NCBI GenBank assembly: GCA_031216915.1
Contig: CM062297.1
Location: forward strand, 544,940,971 to 545,004,970
Direction: 5' to 3'
Source of the DNA: Pictodentalium vernedei
Taxonomy: Eukaryota > Mollusca > Scaphopoda > Dentaliida > Dentaliidae
DNA: 64,000 nt
In this document: piece after piece, positions 45,267-53,895 of the stretch
How positions within the stretch are numbered: the first letter of the stretch is position 1
Layout: every line of letters starts with the position of its first letter
Made by a program: the position numbers and the translations under genes
Notes under the pieces: generated by a model
What the model saw: only the letters and a program-made list of their open reading frames with translations
What the model was told of the DNA's origin: nothing
Database searches by the model: none

Positions 45267-45380
45267 AACCAAAGTGATCCGAGGAGGCTCGCGGAAACGC
45301 ATGAAGCAAAAAGAAGTGATGTCATTTATCTGACAATAGACGCTGATTCCCGCATTCCACTGTTGTTTACCTTGGATACT

Positions 45381-45887
45381 ATGGCTTCCGTAAACACTTC
45401 TCGATTCGCACAAACGTCTTCAGAAGACATTGATCATTTAGTTCAATCAAAAGACAGTATTAGCACTAAGCGATGCATCGCAAGATCGAAAGACATTTTT
45501 ATCGAGTACTAACGTGAAAAACATGTCAACATCTATGTGAGATCCATGTCTGCAAGTGAGCTGAATAAACTTTTCAAAGGATTTTACACTTCAGTGCAAA
45601 CGAAGACAGGTCAATATTTTAAAAGAAATACTTTCCAATCTCTTCAATATGGACTTAATAGGTACCTGCATTTTGAAACGGGCATAGATGTGACAGAAAC
45701 CACTGATTTTGTTTCTTCAAGGCACGTTTATCATGCCGTTTTCATTGATTTGAAGAAGAAAGGATATGGGGACACGGAACATTATCAAAGTATTTCTGTG
45801 GAGGACATGGCTAAATTATACCAGGACAAATTCGTGTTTTCGTCAAATACACCCACTGGGACATTTTCCTATCTTGTTATAAACTGA
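45381..45887 (+). pseudogene. DUF3504 recombinase, N-terminal half (left copy)
   Basis: The ATG at 45381 starts MASVNTSRFAQTSSEDIDHL, followed by an SKDSISTKRCI segment typical of KIAA1958/DUF3504-like proteins. One in-frame TAA at 45510 (the right copy has TTA, Leu) breaks it. The frame then continues to 45887 with ELNKLFKGFYTSVQTKTGQY, NTFQSLQYGLNRYL and KKKGYGDTEHYQSISVEDMA, the N-terminal DNA-binding part of the family. It stops where the catalytic domain should begin, because the rest of this copy is deleted. It could not recombine DNA alone. Confidence 0.82.
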
Positions 45888-45907
45888 GCATTTATTCTAT
45901 TAAAAAA

Positions 45908-46040
45908 ATGATGACCTGGTCAGAGGGTAACATTGCAGATTGTCTCCCCGAGGAACCATTGTTTCACGAGGCAAAGCCAAGGGAGACAATGGTTCCAAGG
46001 GGAGACAATCTGCAATGTTACCCTCTGACCAGGTTATCAT
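45908..46040. repeat. Dimer centre: 55-60 bp hairpin arms
   Basis: ACCTGGTCAGAGGGTAACAT through GATTGTCTCCCC on the left is complementary to the right side ending ATGTTACCCTCTGACCAGGT. The loop is around GAGGCAAAGCCAAGG. It comprises the 3' terminal repeats of both copies and their outer flanks. Confidence 0.85.
46012..46028 (-). repeat. Terminal inverted repeat, right copy, gene 3' side
   Basis: GCAATGTTACCCTCTGA on the plus strand, the exact inverse of the repeat at 47670-47686. Confidence 0.75.
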
Positions 46041-46148
46041 TTTTTTTTATTATACCGAATCAATCTATATTTCCCCCGGAACATCAAAAATACCAATAAA
46101 ACTTCTCTGGTTGGGATGCATTGCAACAACAAGCTAGTTTGCCACTTT

Positions 46149-47555
46149 TCACTGTTCTGGTAGTCTTGACATAGTACCATAAACATTCACTGTGACATTG
46201 CAGTTCACAAACTGGGGACAACAATTTATCAGCTTTTGCTCAGAGTTACATGGAGCTGAGAATACAGTTGTGTCAGTCCCGTTATGTGATACTCTGGGTA
46301 ATGCAATATTTTGTTGTTCTGAGAAACAATTCAATGATGAGCTGTTCATTGGTCCCAATAATTCATTCAATTCATTGTCACTGAGGCTTAAAATATCATC
46401 AAACACATCCTGCAGTGTATCATCTGTTAAATCACTTTCACGTCTAAACCTTTTTGCATCAACAGCGATTTGAATATCGCTATCATTAGTACCAACATTT
46501 CGCACAGTGGAAAGAATATCTGAAATGTTTCTCTTCTTCCCATCACTGAGTCGGTGTGAATACGAAGGTATGGATGCTTCATTTTTATGTCCTGTTGTCC
46601 TCATGATATCTCTCGCTTCAACTCCTGCATCGTCAAGTATAGTTATAGCTGTGGCACGTATGCAGTGATTTGTGTAGTCTTTAGAGAGTTTTGCCATTTT
46701 GGAAATATTATGTACCATTTTAGCAATCGTAATCTTTCCAAGAGGAGCTTTACAGTATCATGGCTCGTTGTGAAAGAGTCCAATGGTCGCTGCCACAATG
46801 CTGCATTTTCTGGATGTAGTTTTGAAATGTACAGTTCATATGACTTGACGGGGCACATAATGTTATTGGGTAACTCGTACATCCTACCTTCTCCCTTCGT
46901 GTCATTCGGACTGTCTTTTTCCCAGTGATTTTTGTTCATTTCATCCTTTTTTTAAAATACATATTTCCTTCCACTGCCATCAGTGCTAACAGCAAATGTC
47001 TCGCATGTCATATCTCAAGTTTTCCCTTCCACGCCGACAAAGATAAAACATTATCCCAAACCACACCTTTTAGAGAAGTCCAGTGGGTGTATTTGGCGAA
47101 AACACAAATTTGTTCTGGTATAATTTAGCGATGTCCTCCACAGAAATACTTTGATAATGTTCCGTGTCCCAATACCCTTTCTTCTTCAAATTGAGAACGG
47201 CACAATAAACATGCCTTGAAGAATCAAAATCAGTGGATTCTGTCACATCTATGCCCGTTTAAAAATGCAGGTACCTATTAAGTCCATATCGAAGAGATTA
47301 GAAAGTATTTCTTTCAAAATATTGACATGTCTTCGTTCGCACTGAAGCGTAAAATCCTTTGTGATGTTTATTCAGCTCACTTGCAGACATGGATCTCACA
47401 TCGATGTTGACATGTTTTTCATGTAAGTACTCGATAAAAATGTCTTTCGATCTTGCGATGCATCGCTTAGTGCTAATACTGTCTTTTCATTGAACTAAAT
47501 GATCAATGTCTTCTGAAGACATTTGTGCGAATCGAGAAGTGTTTACGAAGGCTAT
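46149..47555 (-). pseudogene. DUF3504 (Crypton-like) tyrosine recombinase, full-length relic
   Basis: The minus-strand copy runs from a mutated start (ATA at 47555) to a stop at 46149. The N-terminal half (47555-47130) matches the left copy but has stops and frameshifts. The catalytic half is better kept. RRGRENLRYD (Arg I) is near 47050, KKDEMNKNHWEKD and GRMYELPNNIMCPVKSYELY are near 46850-46950. In the last open frame (46149-46718), NHCIRAT gives His18 and Arg21, TTGHKNEASI gives His44 and PSYSHR gives the nucleophile Tyr53. A TAA beside YVF, one frameshift near 46740 and one near 47090 break it. The family cuts and rejoins DNA through a phosphotyrosine; this copy is inactive unless repaired. 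Confidence 0.82.
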
Positions 47556-47669
47556 AGTATCCAAGGTAAACACCAGTGGAATGCGGAAATCAGTGTCTCT
47601 TGTCAGATAAATGACATCACTTCTTTTTGCTTCTTGCATTTCCGCAAGTCTCCTCAGAACACTTCGGTT

Positions 47670-47686
47670 TCAGAGGGTAACATTGC
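47670..47686 (-). repeat. Terminal inverted repeat, right copy, gene 5' side
   Basis: TCAGAGGGTAACATTGC on the plus strand. As in the left copy, extra TAACATTGC/GCAATGTTA cores follow outside it up to about 47735. Confidence 0.75.
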
Positions 47687-47790
47687 AAAAAATGTTACAC
47701 GGCCACGTTACACGGCCAGGTAACATTGCGATTTGACCCACTGCAGAGTTTGGGAAAATAACATTGTGTTTTATAATGAGGTATAATAAT

Positions 47791-49343
47791 TAAATTTGAT
47801 ACTGAACATGTCATGATACCAGTCTGAATACAGTCTACACTCTACAGATATAATAGTATGCTATCATTCATGATGGAAGTTATTGTACACACATGAATGA
47901 TACGATACTATTACCACTATTACTAATATTGTACTAGAATAGCCATCAGTAGCCCTCCTTAGCTCAGTTAAGGTAGGTCAATAATAGCCCTCCTGGGCCT
48001 AATTAAGGAGGGCGGTTATGGCCCTCTTTCAATTTTGAAAATGACAGGCCTCGTTAACCACCAAACAGTTCAATATATCTTTAGTACAAAGTTGACCTGT
48101 TAATTACATATAGGCTATACATTAAATCTCTGTTAATTGAATAAAAATACAGTGACTGATCTTGATTGATTGAGAATTTCTTGACAACCCTCAAATTCTT
48201 AAGTTTTACAGATATATTTGGCCTCAATGCTTTCAACATTATTCTATCACATCTTGTTTACAAAAGAACAAACACTAAAAATATCACCAAAAAATCTAGA
48301 ACAGTATATCTCTGTTCATTGAATATTTTCCACTGACAAAATGGCTATTCGGTAAACTGTGTTCTACTGTGTCTTCTTTTTGGTCTCTCTGCTAGAGACC
48401 TATATTCCGGCCTCAATGAATCTTTCATATTCTGACAGTGTTCACTTCACTAAACATCAGTTTCTGTTTTAAAAAATACCAATTCTTCCCATTATTGGCA
48501 ATTGCCTTCTGACACTTAACAATGAAATTGTGAGAAAACAATTTTAATCATAAAAATGTTTTAACATTGAGGTAACAATCACTATAGCATGTAATATTCC
48601 AAAAGAAAGCCAAGTTTAAAAAATCAGTGCTAAATCAATGGGTGGTGAATCAATTGACTAGGGTATGGAGAATACATGCATTATGAAGGTAGAAACCTGT
48701 AGAATGCAGACGAACACAAAGTAATCAAGACTCCATGCATACACAAGAGACAACTTTGCACTTCACTATTACAAAGTAGCAGCATCCTAACCAACTAGAC
48801 TAAGAGCGAGATCAGTCATTTTCTAATCAGTTATAACAGTTGTATGACCACCAAAGTGAATACTGACTCTGAAACAAAATTTCGTCACATAGATGCATTT
48901 GTGTACAGTTTTAGTGTGCAATATAAAAGGCATTGATATTGCAAGTCCTGTGACTTGAATTTAGTATTGTGAAGTCATGTGATTTGCGTATAAAGGGAAA
49001 AAAATCACCACAGGTGTTTTGTGATATAATACAAAGATTATTCCTCTTACCTTGATGTTTTGCTAAAGGATAAACAGAAGAATATAAGTATGTATTTATT
49101 TTCAAGAAAATAATTAAAAATTATCATAATCTGTTTAGTTATGTTATTTTTATTTTCCAATTTGTGTAGATACAGTGTGACAACAAAACTATCATGTTGA
49201 GTTTCACCAATCATTTACTTTTATATTGCCCCCATCAAAAAACATTCATATCCCTGCATTGGTCATCATATATGTTAAGCTGTTGAAGAATAAACTGGTG
49301 ACATTTCTGAGCAAAATTAGTGAGATTTCAATTTTTATATGGC
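47791..49343. other. No gene; small hairpins
   Basis: 47855-47922 is a hairpin (TATAGTATGCTATCATTCATG / CATGAATGATACGATACTAT). 47950-48030 contains inverted CCCTCCTTAG / CTAATTAAGGAGGG. Beyond 48100 I see only unassigned AT-rich DNA; the 64-codon frame at 48911-49105 has no domain. Confidence 0.45.
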
Positions 49344-49746
49344 TTAACCCTTTACCTAACGAATCAACCAAATCCGCCCGCATAATATACAAATTCAGTT
49401 GTTGAAAATCAATTATTATTTTTTTTTAAAATGTCAACAAACCTATATCATGTGGCCCCTCATGTGACAAGCTCATTCCAGTGAGGGGTCACATGATATG
49501 GTTTTGGTCGAAGTTTTTCAAAAATCAGCCAAATCCGCCTGCATAATATACAAATTCAGTTGTTGAAAATCAATTATTTTTTTTTTAAAATGTCAACAAA
49601 CCTATATCATGTGGCCCCCTCATGTGACAAGTTCATTCCAGTGAGGGGTCACATGATATGGTTTTGGTCGAAGTTTTTCAAAAATTTGAAAAAATAATAT
49701 TTAAAATAATAAATTTTTATACTGTCTGTGTTGGGTAAAGGGTTAA
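49344..49746 (+). mobile_element. Foldback MITE, family A', with duplicated core
   Basis: TTAACCCTTTACCTAACG opens and TTGGGTAAAGGGTTAA closes it. The ~157 bp core (AATCCGCCTGCATAATATAC through GGTTTTGGTCGAAGTTTTTC) is present twice in tandem, 49371-49526 and 49527-49686, almost unchanged. Each core folds through ATATCATGTGGCCCCTCA and its complement. Confidence 0.72.
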
Positions 49747-49973
49747 CTTCTTGCATGCTGCTAGCGGATATTCTCGCCTGGGGGAGAATTTCTCTTGCCA
49801 CTAAAATATCTATAATTTGGGTACATTTAATAAAATTTCCCCCTGTAAATTGAATATATTTTTGCACCAATGATTTCTTGAGTTACATTTAAATGAATTT
49901 TTCATCAAATCTAGTCATGGCTGCTAGATTTTATGAAAAGTATGTTGAAAATACTTTGCAGGCTGAGAGTTAA
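49743..49973 (+). mobile_element. Foldback MITE, TTAA family B, copy 2 (half)
   Basis: TTAACTTCTTGCATGCTGCT begins immediately at the shared TTAA of the previous element, and GCTGAGAGTTAA closes it. It matches 43393-43646 (TTGCCACTAAAATAT, TGATTTCTTGAGT, CATCAAATCTAGTCATGGCT) but lacks the second hairpin arm. Confidence 0.62.
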
Positions 49974-50039
49974 AGAGAAAAATGTTTTTTGTACCCAAAA
50001 TTTATTTTCCAGTTTTTGTTCCTATCTAATAAAACATGA

Positions 50040-50218
50040 CCATCAATGGTGCACTCGCCTTTCAGCAATGCTAACCCTGCTTGTGCAAAGTTGGTACGTT
50101 GAGGAGTCTGACATTACTCACTGCTACTCAGTGGTTATCTCTGGGTAGTCCGACTTTGACCCGTAAAACTGTCCGACATGAGGTGACCCTGGCTGTCAAA
50201 AATGTTGTTAAGTCCCAA

Positions 50219-50269
<51 letters not shown>

Positions 50270-50275
50270 CATCTA
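50040..50275 (+). mobile_element. SINE 3' fragment (S1) with long AATA tail
   Basis: CAATGGTGCACTCGCC through CATGAGGTGACCCTGGCTGT matches the S1 body. It ends in a tetranucleotide AATA tract at about 50217-50268. The head is missing. Confidence 0.7.
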
Positions 50276-50384
50276 TATTACAAGATGTTTCATTTGTTTC
50301 TAGATGAATTTCGAGGTGCAAGTCCTCTAAAATAGACAACATGGGGCATAAACGATTGACTGACCTTGACTATATCTTATGTTG

Positions 50385-50457
50385 TGATCACGATTAGCCA
50401 TTGTGCAGAAGTATGTGACCTTAAACAACAATAAATAAATAAATAAATAAATAATAA
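50385..50457 (+). mobile_element. SINE 3' fragment (S2)
   Basis: GATTAGCCATTGTGCAGAAG, then TGTGACCTTAAACAACAATA and an AATA tail, i.e. the last ~70 bp of the S2 body. Confidence 0.68.
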
Positions 50458-50755
50458 TTTGGCGCACAAATGTTTTGTTCAAGCTGAGCGTATAGTGTAT
50501 ACCATGTCTTCATTCAGTGGAAAACAAAGATGTGTCTTTGATGTGGCGTAATTTCTTATAGAAAAGAAAACTGCTGCTCTCACCTTTACTTGAAACATTC
50601 TGAAAGGGACAAAATTTGACACTTCATATTTCTGACATAATTAAAGGACAGAGCACACGTTAAAATTATTAACTCTTTTGAACATTCCAGATATAGTTTG
50701 GTAAGGATTCAAACCAAAAATAAGCGGTTCTTTAGTTATTGGACAGAAACCAAAA
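50458..50755. other. No recognisable feature
   Basis: Nothing supported. Confidence 0.4.
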
Positions 50756-51030
50756 GTTAACGGATGGACAGACGGATGGACATTCTTACACGTTCTTACT
50801 TGTGGGGTTTTTTCCCCATGTTAAACCCTAACCCCACAGGGTCAAAAAATTTACCCCACAGTGCAAAAAATAACCCCACAAGTGGCCACTGTACTAACCC
50901 AACCCCACAACTACCACTGACCCTAAATTGTAAACCCCACATTGCTAAGCCTGGACATACAGACAGATGGACAGATGGACAGACGGACATGGCAAAAACA
51001 TAATGCCCCCAAGAGGGTCGGGGGCATAAA
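50756..51030 (+). repeat. Repeat element with AACCCCACA blocks and GACGGATGGACA borders
   Basis: Borders of the GGATGGACAGACGGATGGAC type occur at 50762 and 50960-50990. Between them AACCCCACA or its close variants recur about six times (50826-50942), with one inverted TGTGGGGTT at 50801. It is followed by CATAATGCCCCCAAGAGGGT and GGGGGCATAAAAAA, a small hairpin. Confidence 0.6.
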
Positions 51031-51400
51031 AAATTGTTTTTCAACTTTACTTAAGACTACTCAAAGATGACACTTATAGAAAAGTTTTTTGTTTTTTTAC
51101 ATAAGTAAAGTTTTTAATTTTTAAGTTTTTAAAATAGATCATGACCCTGACTGAAATTAGCTTGACAAGCTCCTCTCAATAAGGAGACATAAGCTATGTT
51201 TCAAAGACAAATATTGGAAAAAAAACTTTAAAATAGTAATTTCTGTGTAGTACCATGCTGATCTGGCATTTTATTGGGTAAGGAGTTACTATGTATATTA
51301 AAAGGAATTCTTTTGTTTAGATCAATCCACTGATAAATCTCCCAATTCATTTTAACTGGCAGCCAAAAACAATTGAATTGTTTCTTCCCATATTTTTTTT
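51031..51400. other. No gene; weak foldback of family D
   Basis: ATTAGCTTGACAAGCTCC and GACATAAGCTATGTTTC around 51155-51210 recall the family D foldbacks. Nothing else is supported. Confidence 0.4.
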
Positions 51401-51414
51401 CAAACATACCCGTA

Positions 51415-51885
51415 TGAAACACTCTTACAGGAATCAATATAGGATTCCAAAAGATTTCCTATAGGATATTCACATAGGTTTCCTATAGGAAATGTATAGG
51501 TAATTTGTATGCAAATTAGTAGAATCCTATAGGAATCCATGTAGGAAACACAGTATATTCCTATAGGAATATACATGTAGCCCTGTTGATTAGAAGAGTT
51601 TGCTGCCATGAATTTCCCATAATAATCATATACAAGTCTTAAACATTTAGTTGAATCTGAAGAGACTGAACTGTTAAAGGTGAGCAGAGTTCCTACAGGA
51701 ATACTACATCTCCCAATAGTTCAACAATTAAATGAAAAATCCTATAGGAATGCACAGAGGATTCCTATAGGAAAAAGGACTCCCATAATTTTCTTGCCAT
51801 ACACTCATCATTCCTATAGGAATCCTGTATGATTCCTATATTTTCCTATAGGAATCATACAGGATCCTATAGGACATTTCCATAC
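51415..51885. repeat. Cluster of TTCCTATAGGAA palindromes
   Basis: The palindromic core CCTATAGG or CCTATAGGA occurs about ten times. Complete TTCCTATAGGAA forms lie near 51479, 51555, 51753, 51800 and 51842, and partial forms lie between them (GAATCCTATAGGAATCC, AAATCCTATAGGAATGC). The whole has further inverted pairs (GATTCCTATATTTTCC / GGAATCATACAGGATCC). No coding function. Confidence 0.75.
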
Positions 51886-51924
51886 AGGTATTAACCAAGC
51901 CTGAAAACAATCACACTGTCATCT

Positions 51925-52165
51925 GCAAAATCTGCATCTGCAAAATGAGGTCCTCAGAGGGTGAATTTGGTGATGCACATCAGGGTAGCTTCACAAAATT
52001 TACCCTCTGTGAACCTCAGTCTGAATCAAGGTCTCAAGCCAAAACAGAAAGATGTACCTTGAGGATAAATTGGCCCACTGTATGGGATAGCATCGGCAAA
52101 TTCACCTTCTAGGGACCTCATTTTACAAGCGACAGGTTGCTTATATTCAGTCTTGGTATAAACCA
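51925..52165. repeat. Foldback element, copy 1 of a pair
   Basis: CTGCAAAATGAGGTCCTCAG and the complementary GGGACCTCATTTTACAAGCG form the arms. The inner part contains TTTACCCTCTGTGAACCTCA and TAAATTGGCCCACTGTATGG. It matches 53005-53270. Confidence 0.65.
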
Positions 52166-52259
52166 AGTCTGCATCCCCACTGATTATCTCCCTTGCCCAG
52201 TAAAGACTTGGTTCATTATTATACATGTACATGTAAAAGTATATTCTTGTCAATGATAT

Positions 52260-52850
52260 CTACAACAGCAGAGATATTGTTTTTGTGTTCCGTTCCCAAT
52301 ACAACCTTTACAGCAGCTGAATAAAAAAAAAATATAGGGAAATCAATATTTGACCCTCAAAACACAATAGTAAATACTCAGTAAACCAAACGAAAAAAAA
52401 AAATGCAGTCAATTCACAAGAGTATAAAAACTTCAATCAGTTGTATAACTAAAGAATTGTTCAGCAAAATATGAGTAGATTGCGAAAGATTCCCCAGACT
52501 CCAAATTGTAATGATAACAATTGTAACATTGACAAGTACATAAATTGAATAATTTACAACCAGTAGCACCTAATTGAGTTCATCTCAACTGTTTTATTTC
52601 AGCCAAGTCCCATTTTGCAATTTGAACAGACTCAGTCATTCCTTTCAAAAACTCCTTGAAAGATTTATAGGGAGTGTTGCAGACTATAATACCATAATGT
52701 GAGCAATACATGTATCTGCGTGTGACTGTCAGACTCTCCAACCTGCCAACCTGGAATAAGCAGAAATAGCAGTGGTTGAGGATACAGTACATTCGCGATG
52801 GATTGGTTGTAATCCACCCGTGGGCAGTGATGGCCACGTATGCGTTTACT
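52260..52850. other. No recognisable feature
   Basis: No gene is supported; the frame 52580-52837 has no domain. Confidence 0.4.
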
Positions 52851-52854
52851 GGGT

Positions 52855-52945
52855 AATAAAAATCATCCCCTGCAAAATTTTAATTAATGAAGCAATGGGT
52901 TGTACCTGGTGCTTCGTTAATTAAATTTTTGATGATTATTTCTGT
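52855..52945. repeat. Hairpin with ~30 bp arms
   Basis: AAATTTTAATTAATGAAGCA and TGCTTCGTTAATTAAATTTT are inverted around ATGGGTTGTACCTGG. The outer AATCATC/GATGATT also pair. Confidence 0.7.
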
Positions 52946-53004
52946 AATTAGTGTTTGTAATCTAATATTATTGCGTCCGTGGAAATATTGCCCACCTGCA
53001 AGCC

Positions 53005-53270
53005 TGGAAAATTGGAAATAAGGAGACTGTCATCTGCAGAATGAGGTCCCCAGAGGGTGAATTTGATGATGCTACCCTGCACAGCAGGGTAGCATCACTA
53101 AATTTACCCTCTCTGAACCTCAGTCTGAATCACAGTCTCAGGCCTGAACAGAAAGAGGTACCCCAAAGGATATATTGGCCCACTGAATGGGAGAGCATCA
53201 GCAAATTACTCCCTTGGGGATCTCATTCTGCAAATAACAGATTGCTTATTTCCAGGCTTTCCCACCCATG
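53005..53270. repeat. Foldback element, copy 2 of a pair
   Basis: Outer arms GCCTGGAAAATTGGAAATAA / CTTATTTCCAGGC, then TCTGCAGAATGAGGTCCCCA / GGGGATCTCATTCTGCAAA. A small perfect hairpin GATGCTACCCTGC-ACA-GCAGGGTAGCATC lies within. It is homologous to 51925-52165. Confidence 0.7.
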
Positions 53271-53319
53271 GAAAGTGACCAGTCCATGGCGGCTGTACTG
53301 TAAGTGTAAAACTATCATG

Positions 53320-53475
53320 TCCTATGCCTTAGTAAACAGTGCCACTGTCCTCCATGATGAAGTGTCTTGCTCAAGGACACAATGCTGATTACGTAGATCA
53401 GAACTGAACAGTGGACCTTTTGATCTTTTCTCCAATGCTCTAACCAATGAGCCACCATGCTCTTTCATTTTTGGG
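53320..53475 (-). mobile_element. SINE head fragment
   Basis: On the minus strand: ATGGTGGCTCATTGGTTAGA (A-box type), then AAAGGTCCACTGTTCAGTTC, then TGTCCTTGAGCAAGACACTT and the start of the body. It is truncated before the 3' end. Confidence 0.6.
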
Positions 53476-53644
53476 GTTGCCTTAATTTCTAATTTGCACA
53501 GACCTAGACAATAAATAAAACATGTTTACTCCACTAATGATCCTTTCCCTGCCTTGTTTACTGAGGATGTGGCTTTTCATTGCCTTCCATCAGTCTTTTG
53601 TGCATCAAACAGAAGTGTTGAAGCACTTCATTTCACTGCAAATT

Positions 53645-53895
53645 GGGAGTGCAGTGGATTGGTTAAAGCATTGGACTTTAAACTGAAAGGTCAATAGTTC
53701 AATTCTGTTGGACAAGACACTTAATCCCTATTGCCTATGTGGGGCCATGGTGTCTCTGTGTACTAAAGCATACTACATGATGACGGTGCACTTAATAGCC
53801 TTCTGCTCCTACGAACTGCTTGTGCTAGGTTAGTACGCTGGAGAGTCTAACAGTTATTTTCCACTGCTCAGTGGTTCTCTAAGGTACCTGGGTAA
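53645..53895 (+). mobile_element. SINE fragment (S1) with tRNA-like head
   Basis: GGAGTGCAGTGGATTGGTTA and AAAGGTCAATAGTTCAATTC form the head, followed by GGACAAGACACTTAATCCC and a diverged S1 body to GTGGTTCTCTAAGGTACC. The 3' end is missing. Confidence 0.62.

Larger units (their letters stand above)
45149..47790. mobile_element. Inverted dimer of a Crypton-like (DUF3504) element
   Basis: 45149-45974 (plus) and 47790-45975 (minus) are copies of one element meeting head-on at about 45975. The right copy is full length: 1675 bp between 17-bp terminal inverted repeats at 46012-46028 and 47670-47686 (GCAATGTTACCCTCTGA and its complement). The left copy has the same repeats at 45250-45266 and 45920-45936 but has lost the 3' half of the gene (687 bp between repeats). 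The arms are roughly 90% similar by eye. The single-exon gene encodes a tyrosine recombinase of the family that gave rise to KIAA1958/ZMYM/QRICH1-type domains. Known Cryptons are described as lacking terminal inverted repeats, so this layout is unusual. Confidence 0.75.

Noticed and set aside
51415..51885. CRISPR-like array
   Set aside because: The repeated unit is an 8-12 bp palindrome at irregular spacing with no constant-length spacers, in a eukaryotic context.
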